14,272 bases of DNA from Flavobacterium psychrophilum (GCA_945897545.1 CAMDGJ010000048.1:1-14272); one strand, 5' to 3'; positions 8,180 through 14,272 are shown, counted from the first letter of the stretch. Made by a program: numbers and translations. Notes: a model not told the origin generated them from the sequence alone.

Positions 8180-9358
8180 ATGAGAAAAACAGCATTACTT
8201 TTTGTCTTTTTATTTATAATTACGTTTGCTACAGCTCAAACACCAACAAATGTTATTACCACAGGTGTTCCCTTTTTGTTAGTAGCTGCCGATGCCAAAG
8301 CTGCAGGTATGGCAGACAATGGCGTAGCTAGTTCGCCTGACGCTTTTTCGCAACAATGGAATCCAGCAAAATATGCCTTTGCAATAGATAAAACAGGTTT
8401 TTCTATTAGCTACACGCCCTATCTTACTGATCTTGTTAATGATATATCCTTAGGACAACTGAACTATTATAACCGGATAAATGAACGAAGTGCATTTGCT
8501 GGAAGTTTTAGATTTTTTGGACTTGGTGAAATCGAACTTCGCCAAACTGGTGATCCAAACGAAATTCCTAGGACAGTGTCACCAAGCGAATTAACCTTTG
8601 ATGGATCTTATTCTTTGAAACTAAGCGAGAAATTCTCTTTGGCTGTTGGTGGTCGATTTATCAGTTCTAATTTAGAAGTAGCTTCAGAGGTAGGCGATGC
8701 TTCTGCTGCAAACGCCTTTGCATTTGATGTTGCGGGATTCTTTCAATCAGAAGAAGTGGCCTACAATGATTTCAATGGGAGATGGAGAGCAGGATTCAAC
8801 ATTCAAAATTTAGGTCCAAAAATAAGCTACGACAACACTGAATTTAGCAACAATTTTTTACCTGCAAATTTAAAAGTAGGAACTGGTTTTGATTTTATTT
8901 TAGACGATTATAACAAAGTTGCTGTAAATGTTGAGTTTAACAAATTGCTAGTGCCAAGTCCGCAAACGGTTGTTGATTTAAATAACGATGGGATTGTCAA
9001 TAGCGCTGATTCTTCTATAAATAATCAAAATTACAGTTCTATAGGATGGTTTGAAGGAGCTACTCAATCCTTCTCTGATGCTTCAGGCGGTTTCAGTGAA
9101 GAGTTAAAAGAAATCACTTATTCCGCAGGTGCAGAATACTTGTACCAAGATTCCTTTGCTTTGCGAATGGGTTATTTTCATGAAAGTCCAGAAAAAGGAG
9201 CTAGACAATTTTTCTCTCTTGGAGCAGGATTCAAATATAATGTAGTCAAAGTTGATGTTTCTTATTTATTTTCTACATCTCAAATCAAAAACCCTTTGGA
9301 AAACACATTACGATTCTCGCTTACCTTTAATTTTGGCGATCAATACGATGAATACTAA
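8180..9358 (+). CDS. porV: PorV (LptO/PG27 family), type IX outer-membrane shuttle protein
   Basis: PorV is a 14-strand FadL-like outer-membrane barrel. It takes C-terminal-domain proteins from the translocon and delivers them to the PorU sortase as part of the attachment complex. The 392-residue product starts with a signal peptide (MRKTALLFVFLF, cleavage near residues 19-20, ATAQ). The family hallmark follows: GVPFLLVAADAKAAGMADNGVASS (about 29-52, read in segments), then SQQWNPAKYAF. The rest alternates in the manner of a beta-barrel and ends in a barrel-like strand (LRFSLTFNFG) with a short acidic tail (DQYDEY). The length matches P. gingivalis PorV (about 390). A DLNNDGIVNSAD loop (about 265-276) resembles a calcium-binding or dockerin-like turn and is probably an exposed loop. 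It follows porU, carries its own promoter candidate, and is closed by a strong terminator. Confidence 0.93.
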   Translation: MRKTALLFVFLFIITFATAQTPTNVITTGVPFLLVAADAKAAGMADNGVASSPDAFSQQWNPAKYAFAIDKTGFSISYTPYLTDLVNDISLGQLNYYNRINERSAFAGSFRFFGLGEIELRQTGDPNEIPRTVSPSELTFDGSYSLKLSEKFSLAVGGRFISSNLEVASEVGDASAANAFAFDVAGFFQSEEVAYNDFNGRWRAGFNIQNLGPKISYDNTEFSNNFLPANLKVGTGFDFILDDYNKVAVNVEFNKLLVPSPQTVVDLNNDGIVNSADSSINNQNYSSIGWFEGATQSFSDASGGFSEELKEITYSAGAEYLYQDSFALRMGYFHESPEKGARQFFSLGAGFKYNVVKVDVSYLFSTSQIKNPLENTLRFSLTFNFGDQYDEY

Positions 9359-9377
9359 AAACTATTAACCAATAATT

Positions 9378-9426
9378 AAAATCCAAATTTCTGCCGAAGC
9401 ATCGTGAGAAATTTGGATTTTTTGTC
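9378..9426 (+). terminator. Strong intrinsic terminator after porV, just before cdd
   Basis: A perfect 15-bp stem (9378-9392 with 9407-9421, arm AAAATCCAAATTTCT) encloses a 14-nt loop. The loop can form a further 3-bp CGA/TCG pairing. The stem runs into T residues up to 9423 (GGATTTTTTTG). It starts about 19 nt after the porV stop codon, and its end is only about 11 nt from the cdd ATG. Confidence 0.85.
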
Positions 9427-9434
9427 TAAAAAAA

Positions 9435-9917
9435 ATGAAAGAAATCAGCATTACTAGCCAATTCTCCGTTTTTGATTCCATGGAGGAATTACCTATAGAT
9501 ATTCAAAATCTAATGGAACAAGCTGTTGCAGTCAGAAAAAAGGCTTATGCTCCCTATTCTAAATTTAGAGTTGGCACTTCTCTTTTATTGGATAACGGGA
9601 AAATAGTTATAGGTTCCAACCAAGAAAATGCAGCTTATCCTTCTGGACTTTGTGCAGAACGTGTCGCTGTTTTTCATTCTGGAGCAATGTATCCAGATGC
9701 GAAAATTCTAAAAATGGCTATTACCGCAGCTTCAGACACAAATACAACGACTGCGCCAATTCCTCCTTGCGGTTCTTGCAGGCAATCTATAGCTGAATAT
9801 GAGATAAAACAAGAATCTCCAATCGAAATCTATTTTATGGGCGAAGTGGGAAGTATATACAAGTCTGCATCGTTAAAAAACCTACTTCCCTTTATGTTTG
9901 ATAAAAAGTTTTTATAA
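9435..9917 (+). CDS. cdd: Cytidine deaminase
   Basis: This small zinc-dependent cytidine deaminase converts cytidine and deoxycytidine to uridine and deoxyuridine in pyrimidine salvage. The 160 residues fit the tetrameric class. Substrate-side motifs are RKKAYAPYSKFRVG (34-47) and SNQENAAYPSG (61-71). Zinc ligands are Cys 73, Cys 112 and Cys 115, in GLCAERVAV and PPCGSCRQ; Glu 75 is the proton shuttle. The replacement of His by Cys in the first motif (CAE) is normal for this class. The start at 9435 gives an N-terminal extension before SMEELP; an in-frame ATG at 9480 is possible, but the longer form agrees with what I recall of Flavobacterium homologues. No clear promoter lies between the porV terminator and the start. 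A TAATTTTG box at 9328-9335, inside porV, lacks a matching -33 element. Confidence 0.93.
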   Translation: MKEISITSQFSVFDSMEELPIDIQNLMEQAVAVRKKAYAPYSKFRVGTSLLLDNGKIVIGSNQENAAYPSGLCAERVAVFHSGAMYPDAKILKMAITAASDTNTTTAPIPPCGSCRQSIAEYEIKQESPIEIYFMGEVGSIYKSASLKNLLPFMFDKKFL

Positions 9918-9952
9918 AAAGAACAAAATTAGTACTAAAAGTGTACTTTTAA

Positions 9953-9984
9953 TTTTACTACTTCCTTGAAATGTCCTATTTTTG
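9953..9984 (+). promoter_or_regulatory. Promoter candidate for pdhA-pdhC
   Basis: TATTTTTG (9977-9984) fully matches the Bacteroidota -7 box TAnnTTTG. About 19 nt upstream is TTTTAC (9953-9958), a weaker version of the -33 TTTG. Just upstream is a short symmetric stretch, AGTAC (9931-9935) facing GTACT (9943-9947) followed by TTTAATTTT. It could be a weak end signal for cdd or an operator. Confidence 0.55.
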
Positions 9985-10149
9985 CATTTCGATAATTCCT
10001 ATTCTAAATACGTCGGAAAGAACCTACTATTAGTATTGGAAACAATTAAAAATACAACAAAAACTATAAAATTGAGATAGCGTTGAACTGTTTTATACTG
10101 CTCAATTCAACTAATTTTAAGTTAACTACACATTACAAAAGAAAAACAA
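9985..10149 (+). other. Long untranslated leader of pdhA
   Basis: If transcription starts just after the -7 box, the leader is about 155-160 nt, much longer than that of porV. It is AT-rich and holds two short inverted repeats. AATTGAG (10070-10076) can pair with CTCAATT (10101-10107), and GTTGAA (10082-10087) can pair with TTCAAC (10106-10111). The pairings cross and share two bases, so they would be alternatives or a compact pseudoknot. No known riboswitch or T-box pattern is recognised, and there is no small reading frame I would support. Confidence 0.3.
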
Positions 10150-11148
10150 ATGAAAGAAGTTACAAAGGAAGTTTATTTAAAGTGGTATGAAGATATGCTG
10201 CTTTGGAGAAAGTTTGAAGACAAACTAGCAGCACTTTACATTCAACAAAAAGTTAGAGGATTTCTACATTTATACAATGGTCAAGAAGCCGTTTTGGCGG
10301 GCGCTTTGCACGTTATGGACTTGACAAAAGACAAAATGATTACCGCATACAGGAACCATGTGCAACCTATTGGTATGGGAGTTGATCCTAGAAGAGTTAT
10401 GGCCGAACTAATGGGAAAAGTTACTGGAACATCAAAAGGAATGGGTGGTTCTATGCACATTTTCTCAAAAGAACACCGTTTTTATGGTGGTCATGGTATC
10501 GTGGGAGGTCAAATCCCAATTGGAGCTGGACTTGCCTTTGCCGATAAATATTTTGAAACTGGCGGAGTAACGATGACTTATTTTGGAGACGGCGCTTCTC
10601 GTCAAGGTTCATTACACGAAGCCTTCAATATGGCTATGCTATGGAATCTTCCCGTAGTTTTTATAGTTGAAAACAATGGCTATGCAATGGGAACTTCTGT
10701 AGAAAGAACGGCAAACCACTCAGATATTTGGAAGCTAGGTTTAGGATACGAAATGCCTTGCGGACCAGTTGACGGAATGAACCCAGTAAAAGTCGCTGAA
10801 GCAATGAGCGAAGCAATCGAGCGCGCGAGAAGCGGTGGCGGACCAACTTTTCTTGAAATGAAGACCTATCGCTATAGAGGGCACTCTATGTCAGATGCGC
10901 AATTATACCGTACAAAAGAAGAAGTGGAAGAGTATAAAAAAATTGACCCGATCACCCAAGTTTTAGACGTAATCAAAGATCAAAAATATGCTACCGAAGC
11001 AGAAATTGAAGCAATCGACCAAAGAGTTAAAGATTTAGTAGAAGAATGTGTAAAATTCGCTGAAGAATCTCCATACCCAGAAGTACAACAATTATACGAT
11101 GTAGTTTACGAACAAGAAAACTACCCATTTATTCCTCATAAACTATAA
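10150..11148 (+). CDS. pdhA: Pyruvate dehydrogenase E1 component, alpha subunit
   Basis: This is the alpha subunit of the alpha2-beta2 type E1, which decarboxylates pyruvate with thiamine diphosphate and passes the acetyl group to lipoyl-E2. The 332 residues match the family. FLHLYNGQEAVLAG (38-51) and TAYRNH (65-70) begin the fold. GMGGSMHIF (97-105) and HGIVGGQIPIGAGLA (115-129) line the cofactor site. The thiamine diphosphate/Mg motif starts at GDG (146-148) and ends at ENNGYAMGT (174-182). YRYRGHSMSDAQLYRT (240-255) is the conserved active-site loop. The GHSMSD loop and its pairing with an E2 of the pyruvate type favour pyruvate over branched-chain keto acid as substrate. The stop codon is 8 nt before pdhC, so the two are co-transcribed. 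The beta subunit gene is not in this window and must be elsewhere. Confidence 0.94.
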   Translation: MKEVTKEVYLKWYEDMLLWRKFEDKLAALYIQQKVRGFLHLYNGQEAVLAGALHVMDLTKDKMITAYRNHVQPIGMGVDPRRVMAELMGKVTGTSKGMGGSMHIFSKEHRFYGGHGIVGGQIPIGAGLAFADKYFETGGVTMTYFGDGASRQGSLHEAFNMAMLWNLPVVFIVENNGYAMGTSVERTANHSDIWKLGLGYEMPCGPVDGMNPVKVAEAMSEAIERARSGGGPTFLEMKTYRYRGHSMSDAQLYRTKEEVEEYKKIDPITQVLDVIKDQKYATEAEIEAIDQRVKDLVEECVKFAEESPYPEVQQLYDVVYEQENYPFIPHKL

Positions 11149-11156
11149 AATCAATT

Positions 11157-12809
11157 ATGGCTACAATTGTAACGATGCCTCGTTTAAGCGACACAATGAC
11201 AGATGGAACGGTGGCAACCTGGTTAAAAAAAGTAGGAGACAAAGTAAGCGAAGGCGATATGCTGGCTGAAATTGAAACCGACAAAGCAACAATGGAATTT
11301 GAATCTTTCAACGAAGGAACACTTTTATATATTGGAATTCAAGAAGGAGAAACTGCACCTGTAGATTCACTTTTAGCAATTATAGGAAACGAAGGCGAAG
11401 ATATTTCCGCTTTAATAAGTCAAAGCCCCCCAACCCCCGAAGGGGGAGTTTCGGAGAGCGTTAATAAAAATGAATTAGAGGCACAAAAATCCACCCCAAC
11501 AACTCCCCCTTCGGGGGCTGGGGAGCTTCCAGCGGGAGTTGTCGTAGTGACAATGCCACGTTTGAGCGACACGATGACTGAAGGAACTGTAGCTACCTGG
11601 TTGAAAAAAGTAGGCGATAAAGTTACCGAAGGCGATATGCTTGCTGAAATCGAAACCGATAAAGCAACAATGGAATTCGAATCTTTCAACGAAGGAACTT
11701 TGTTATATATAGGAATTAAGGAAGGAGAATCTGCTGCAATTGATAGCTTATTAGCTATTATTGGACCCGCAGGCACAGATGTTAGTGTAATTATTGCTAA
11801 TGTAGGAATTGCACCTTTATCCGCTCCATCTGAAGAAGCAAAATCGGCACCAGCTACTCAAACCGCTGCACCAGTTGTGCAAGAAGTTCCAGCTGAGGGA
11901 CAAAGAATTTTGGCTTCGCCATTGGCAAAGAAAATTGCAAGCGAAAAAGGCATTCAATTATCACAAGTAAAAGGTTCAGGAGAAAACGGACGAATTACCA
12001 AAAGTGATGTGGAGAACTATACGCCAGCAAGCATTCCTCAGGTTGCAGATCACAAACCTCAGGAAGTTGCTCCATCAAAATCAGAACCAATTGCAGCAGT
12101 TGCAAAACCTTACGTTCCAGCAGGACAAATAGCTACTGAAGAGATTAAAAACTCTACAATGCGTAAAATCATTGCAAAACGTTTGGCAGAATCTCTATTC
12201 ACTGCACCACATTACAATTTGGTCATCGAGGTTACAATGGACGAAGCAATGAAATCAAGAGCTATTATTAACAGCGTTCCAGATACCAAAGTATCTTTTA
12301 ACGATATGATAATTAAAGCCTCTGTAATGGCTTTGAAAAAACACCCAAAAATCAATTCACAATGGACTGCTGAATCCATCATCATCAACTATCACGTGAA
12401 TATTGGTGTTGCCGTTGCTGTTGAAGACGGATTGGTTGTTCCAGTATTGCCATTTACGGATGGTATGAGTTTGTCTCAAATTGGAGCAAACGTAAGAGAT
12501 TTGGCCGGAAGAGCCAAAAACAAAAAATTATTACCTACCGAAATGGAAGGAAGTACTTTCACGATTTCCAACCTTGGAATGTTTGGAATTACCGAATTCA
12601 ATTCCATCATCAACCAACCAAATTCTGCCATCCTATCCGTAGGAGCAATTGTAGAAAAACCAGTGGTGAAAAATGGACAAATTGTAGTTGGAAACACGAT
12701 GATGCTATCTTTGGCTTGCGATCACAGAACTATCGACGGTGCAACCGGAGCACAGTTCTTGCAAACTTTGAAACAATATATTGAAAACCCAGTCACGATG
12801 CTAGCATAG
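11157..12809 (+). CDS. pdhC: Pyruvate dehydrogenase E2, dihydrolipoamide acetyltransferase
   Basis: E2 forms the core of the pyruvate dehydrogenase complex and transfers acetyl from its lipoyl arms to CoA. The 550 residues contain two lipoyl domains (about 1-80 and 130-206), with lipoylated lysines 43 and 169 in ETDKATMEF. A peripheral-subunit-binding domain lies at about 250-286 (ILASPLAKKIASEKG and GSGENGRITKSDV). The catalytic domain spans about 328-550, with the DHRTIDGA motif (His 523, Asp 527). The lipoyl domains are 67/74 identical. The linkers after domain 2 and after the binding domain are Ala/Pro-rich as usual. The first linker (about 88-128) is instead encoded largely by a GC-rich inverted repeat and reads SPPTPEGGV and TPPSGAGEL at its ends. 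The gene ends with TAG and a hairpin terminator. The symbol follows usage for pdhA-linked E2 genes; aceF is a synonym. Confidence 0.95.
   Translation: MATIVTMPRLSDTMTDGTVATWLKKVGDKVSEGDMLAEIETDKATMEFESFNEGTLLYIGIQEGETAPVDSLLAIIGNEGEDISALISQSPPTPEGGVSESVNKNELEAQKSTPTTPPSGAGELPAGVVVVTMPRLSDTMTEGTVATWLKKVGDKVTEGDMLAEIETDKATMEFESFNEGTLLYIGIKEGESAAIDSLLAIIGPAGTDVSVIIANVGIAPLSAPSEEAKSAPATQTAAPVVQEVPAEGQRILASPLAKKIASEKGIQLSQVKGSGENGRITKSDVENYTPASIPQVADHKPQEVAPSKSEPIAAVAKPYVPAGQIATEEIKNSTMRKIIAKRLAESLFTAPHYNLVIEVTMDEAMKSRAIINSVPDTKVSFNDMIIKASVMALKKHPKINSQWTAESIIINYHVNIGVAVAVEDGLVVPVLPFTDGMSLSQIGANVRDLAGRAKNKKLLPTEMEGSTFTISNLGMFGITEFNSIINQPNSAILSVGAIVEKPVVKNGQIVVGNTMMLSLACDHRTIDGATGAQFLQTLKQYIENPVTMLA
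11166..11765 (+). repeat. Duplicated lipoyl-domain coding segments in pdhC
   Basis: Segments 11166-11387 and 11544-11765 encode two 74-residue lipoyl domains that differ at only seven positions (67/74 identical). At the DNA level I count at least 20 silent codon differences, so the duplication is not recent and the protein sequence is held by selection. Most changes are at third positions (for example GTA/GTG and CCT/CCA). Multiple lipoyl domains are common in E2 proteins. Confidence 0.85.
11424..11527. repeat. GC-rich inverted repeat captured in the pdhC reading frame
   Basis: The arms 11424-11450 and 11501-11527 are inverted copies matching at 25 of 27 positions, separated by a 50-bp AT-richer spacer. 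Each arm carries its own small palindrome (CCCCCGAAGGGGG, or CCCCCTTCGGGGG on the other strand), which can fold as a hairpin with a UUCG-type loop. The stretch stands out sharply from the AT-rich surroundings. It keeps the reading frame: the left arm encodes SPPTPEGGV (residues 90-98) and the right arm TPPSGAGEL (116-124). I recall similar CCCCCTTCGGGGG repeats, usually between genes, in Flavobacteriia genomes. No T-run follows either hairpin, so it is not a terminator. Confidence 0.8.
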
Positions 12810-12830
12810 CAGATCGTTGATTTATATATG

Positions 12831-12865
12831 AAATCCCGTTTCTTTTTAAAGAGACGGGATTTTTT
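12831..12865 (+). terminator. Terminator after pdhC, shared with the convergent glycosyltransferase gene
   Basis: A hairpin with arms 12831-12843 and 12850-12862 (AAATCCCGTTTCT facing AGAGACGGGATTT, with one G-U pair) has a 6-nt loop. It is followed on the plus strand by more T up to 12865. It starts 21 nt after the pdhC stop. The T-run overlaps the stop codon of the glycosyltransferase gene on the other strand (12864-12866), so the two genes meet tail to tail at one structure. Confidence 0.85.
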
Positions 12866-14105
12866 ACTTATTCTTCTCCTCTATCCAACGCGACATATAT
12901 TTTGTACTTGCCAAAGTATGATGTTGCAATAGTGTTCCCATAAAATTTTGCAATCGATGTTGTTTTAAATAGGTTTGTACTTTCAAAATATGCTCAACGA
13001 AATCATTCGCAAATAAAGATTTTAAATACCGTTTTTCTATAATTTCAAAACCGTTTTCTTGGGCTTTGAGCCAAAGGATTTCATCTTGATACAATTCAAC
13101 TGCTCTATCAGCAAAAACTGACGCATCATCTGTAACAAAGCCATTCCAAGACAAATCGCCACACATCGATTCGGCTCCGTTAGTTGTCGTCACGGAAGGA
13201 GTTCCGCACTGCATTGCTTCCAATAATTTTCCTTTTATTCCTGCACCAAAACGTAAAGGAGCTAAAACTAATCGGGCATTTCTTACCACTTCTTGAGCAT
13301 CATTGGCACGACCCATAATATGAAAACCTTGTTTGGGTTGGTGTATTTGCAATGCTTTTTGGCTAGGATACGCTCCGTAAATCTGCAAAACCGCTTCTGG
13401 CATTTGCTTTCTGATAAGTGGCCAAATCGTTTCTTTTAGGTATTGAACTGCATTCCAATTGGGTTCGTGAAGGAAGTTTCCAATGAAGACAAAGTTGTTT
13501 CTTTCTTCAAAAGAAGGCGAATTTTGAATAGTTGAATCTTCAATTGGTTCTAACAACAAAGGCAAATCATACAGTAATTCTTTATCGATTTTGAAAACAG
13601 ATAGCAACAATTCTATTTCATATTCTGAAATCATTAGCGAAACATCACAACGCAAAATACTGGCAATTTCTCGTTTTGCAACATCTTCTACCAATAAATC
13701 ATCGGTAGTAAATTGTCGATTCTCTTTGAATGCTTTTTGGCGAGCCAAACGCAAACAATGCAAATCTTCTGTATCCAACAATCGTAAAGCATCCGGGCAA
13801 TTTTCGGCAACACGCCAACCAAACTGTTCTTCCATCATAAAACGGTCGAATAACACAATTGAAGGATTCAATTCTTTTACAAAAACATCAAAACTAGAAC
13901 AATTTAAAGTAATCGATTTTTTGGAAACCCCCAAAGATTGCAAATCAACCATATAATCACTATCCATTGCGGGACTAGCAAAAGTAACAGTGAAACCTTG
14001 TTCCATAAAAATGGAAATCAATTGTACCATCCTTCCCCCCGCTGCCGATGAATTAGGCTCTGGAAAGACAAATCCAAGAATTAAAACGCGCTGATTAACC
14101 ATCAT
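12864..14105 (-). CDS. GT-B glycosyltransferase (GT4-like)
   Basis: This cytoplasmic glycosyltransferase has a GT-B fold and probably transfers a sugar from a nucleotide donor in cell-surface glycan synthesis; donor and acceptor cannot be read from the sequence. From the ATG at 14105 it has 413 residues. The N-terminal Rossmann half opens with RVLILGFVFPEPNSSAAGG (6-24). The C-terminal donor-binding half has FVFIGNFLHEPNWNAV (205-220), LQIYGAYPS (240-248), HIMGRANDAQEVVRNA (262-277) and the signature PLRFGAGIKGKLLEAM (283-298), then GTPSVTTTNGAESM (301-314). There is no signal peptide or membrane helix. The frame stays open to 14153, but that TTG start would overlap a promoter candidate. An ATG at 14102 directly follows the chosen one and is equally possible. 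It converges on pdhC and appears to stand alone, with no other polysaccharide genes in the window. Confidence 0.85.
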   Translation of the reverse strand: MMVNQRVLILGFVFPEPNSSAAGGRMVQLISIFMEQGFTVTFASPAMDSDYMVDLQSLGVSKKSITLNCSSFDVFVKELNPSIVLFDRFMMEEQFGWRVAENCPDALRLLDTEDLHCLRLARQKAFKENRQFTTDDLLVEDVAKREIASILRCDVSLMISEYEIELLLSVFKIDKELLYDLPLLLEPIEDSTIQNSPSFEERNNFVFIGNFLHEPNWNAVQYLKETIWPLIRKQMPEAVLQIYGAYPSQKALQIHQPKQGFHIMGRANDAQEVVRNARLVLAPLRFGAGIKGKLLEAMQCGTPSVTTTNGAESMCGDLSWNGFVTDDASVFADRAVELYQDEILWLKAQENGFEIIEKRYLKSLFANDFVEHILKVQTYLKQHRLQNFMGTLLQHHTLASTKYMSRWIEEKNK

Positions 14106-14124
14106 AAAATTATAATTTGCAATG

Positions 14125-14153
14125 CAAAATAAGGAAAATAAACTGCAAATCAA
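14125..14153 (-). promoter_or_regulatory. Candidate promoter for the glycosyltransferase gene
   Basis: On the minus strand, TTG (14151-14153) lies 18 nt upstream of TTATTTTG (14125-14132), one base off TAnnTTTG. The implied transcript start is about 10-15 nt before the ATG at 14105. This supports the shorter start over the upstream TTG. Confidence 0.45.
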
Positions 14154-14205
14154 TCTATTTTACAATAAATAAAATCACTACTAAACGACTAATATTTTTT
14201 AAAAC

Positions 14206-14237
14206 AAAGGGCTACTTTTAACAGTAAGCCCTTTTTT
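14206..14237 (-). terminator. Hairpin terminator downstream of a gene beyond the right edge
   Basis: An 8-bp stem (AAAGGGCT 14206-14213 with AGCCCTTT 14227-14234) can be extended by ACT/AGT past a one-base bulge. T runs flank it on either strand (six T at 14232-14237; TTTGTTTT on the minus strand). No plus-strand gene lies upstream, so it most likely ends a leftward transcript entering from the right. It would sit about 17 nt after the proposed stop at 14254-14256. Confidence 0.55.
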
Positions 14238-14253
14238 CATACTTTTCGAGTGA

Positions 14254-14272
14254 CTAAAAACCAAAAGTAATG
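14254..14272 (-). CDS. Possible 3' end of a minus-strand gene, ending ITFGF
   Basis: Read leftward from the right edge, one frame gives Ile-Thr-Phe-Gly-Phe and then TAG (14254-14256). A terminator-like hairpin follows after 17 nt. A C-terminal strand ending in Phe with alternating hydrophobic residues is the usual insertion signal of outer-membrane beta-barrels, so this may be the tail of such a protein. Only five residues are visible and another frame is open to a TGA slightly further on, so this is tentative. Confidence 0.3.

Noticed and set aside
9931..9950. AGTAC/GTACT symmetry after cdd as a firm terminator
   Set aside because: The stem is only 5 bp and mostly A-T. It is kept only as a remark beside the pdhA promoter.
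11505..11517. CCCCCTTCGGGGG hairpin as a terminator inside pdhC
   Set aside because: No T-run follows on either strand, and the reading frame continues through a full catalytic domain.
11420..11776. A 118-codon open frame on the minus strand across the pdhC lipoyl region
   Set aside because: It is antisense to the well-conserved lipoyl domains and owes its repeats to their duplication. It has no recognisable domain or start context.
13591..13956. A 121-codon open frame on the plus strand inside the glycosyltransferase gene
   Set aside because: It is antisense to a conserved GT-B protein, with low-complexity Ser/Asn/Lys composition and no promoter or recognisable motif.
14106..14153. The upstream TTG at 14153 as the glycosyltransferase start
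   Set aside because: The extra residues are not typical of GT-B N-termini, and the TTG coincides with the -33 box of the likely promoter. The ATG at 14105 begins just before the Rossmann strand RVLIL.

Overview
The window is chromosomal DNA from a member of the phylum Bacteroidota, most likely Flavobacterium or a close relative. The evidence is the AT-rich base composition, start codons preceded by A-rich sequence rather than Shine-Dalgarno sites, promoter candidates of the Bacteroidota type (TTG, about 19 nt, TAnnTTTG), and gliding/type IX secretion genes (gldJ, porU, porV) that occur only in this phylum. No frameshifts, transposases, tRNA/rRNA genes, CRISPR arrays or phage genes were seen. 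No gene-free gap exceeds 300 bases; the largest are about 210-230 bp and carry promoter candidates.

Layout. At the left edge (1-999, +) is the 3' part of a membrane-anchored sensor/regulator with a Y_Y_Y domain, one membrane helix, a coiled coil and a C-terminal LuxR/GerE-like helix-turn-helix. It converges on murF (1057-2340, -) across a hairpin terminator. Upstream of murF on the same strand is gldJ (2404-4101, -), the outer-membrane lipoprotein of gliding and type IX secretion. Divergent from gldJ are porU (4314-8144, +), the C25-family sortase of the type IX system, and porV (8180-9358, +), the outer-membrane barrel that brings substrates to PorU. A strong terminator separates porV from cdd (9435-9917, +), cytidine deaminase. 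After a 232-bp gap with a good promoter match come pdhA (10150-11148, +) and pdhC (11157-12809, +), the E1-alpha and E2 subunits of pyruvate dehydrogenase. The E1-beta and E3 genes are not here. A GT-B glycosyltransferase (12864-14105, -) converges on pdhC. The right edge appears to hold the last few codons of another minus-strand gene, possibly an outer-membrane barrel.

How the genes fit together. GldJ, PorU and PorV belong to one machine: GldJ supports the gliding/secretion apparatus, PorV shuttles C-terminal-domain proteins from the translocon, and PorU cleaves that domain and attaches the product to the cell surface. PdhA and PdhC form parts of the complex that makes acetyl-CoA from pyruvate. 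MurF and Cdd are housekeeping enzymes.

Most of the window is ordinary core genome. The most unusual item is a GC-rich, nearly perfect 27-nt inverted repeat (11424-11450 and 11501-11527) that sits in frame inside pdhC and encodes the linker between its two lipoyl domains. It looks like a palindromic genomic repeat that has been captured as protein sequence. Other points are the near-consensus promoter for porV inside the end of porU, and terminator-like hairpins placed directly before the start codons of murF and cdd.
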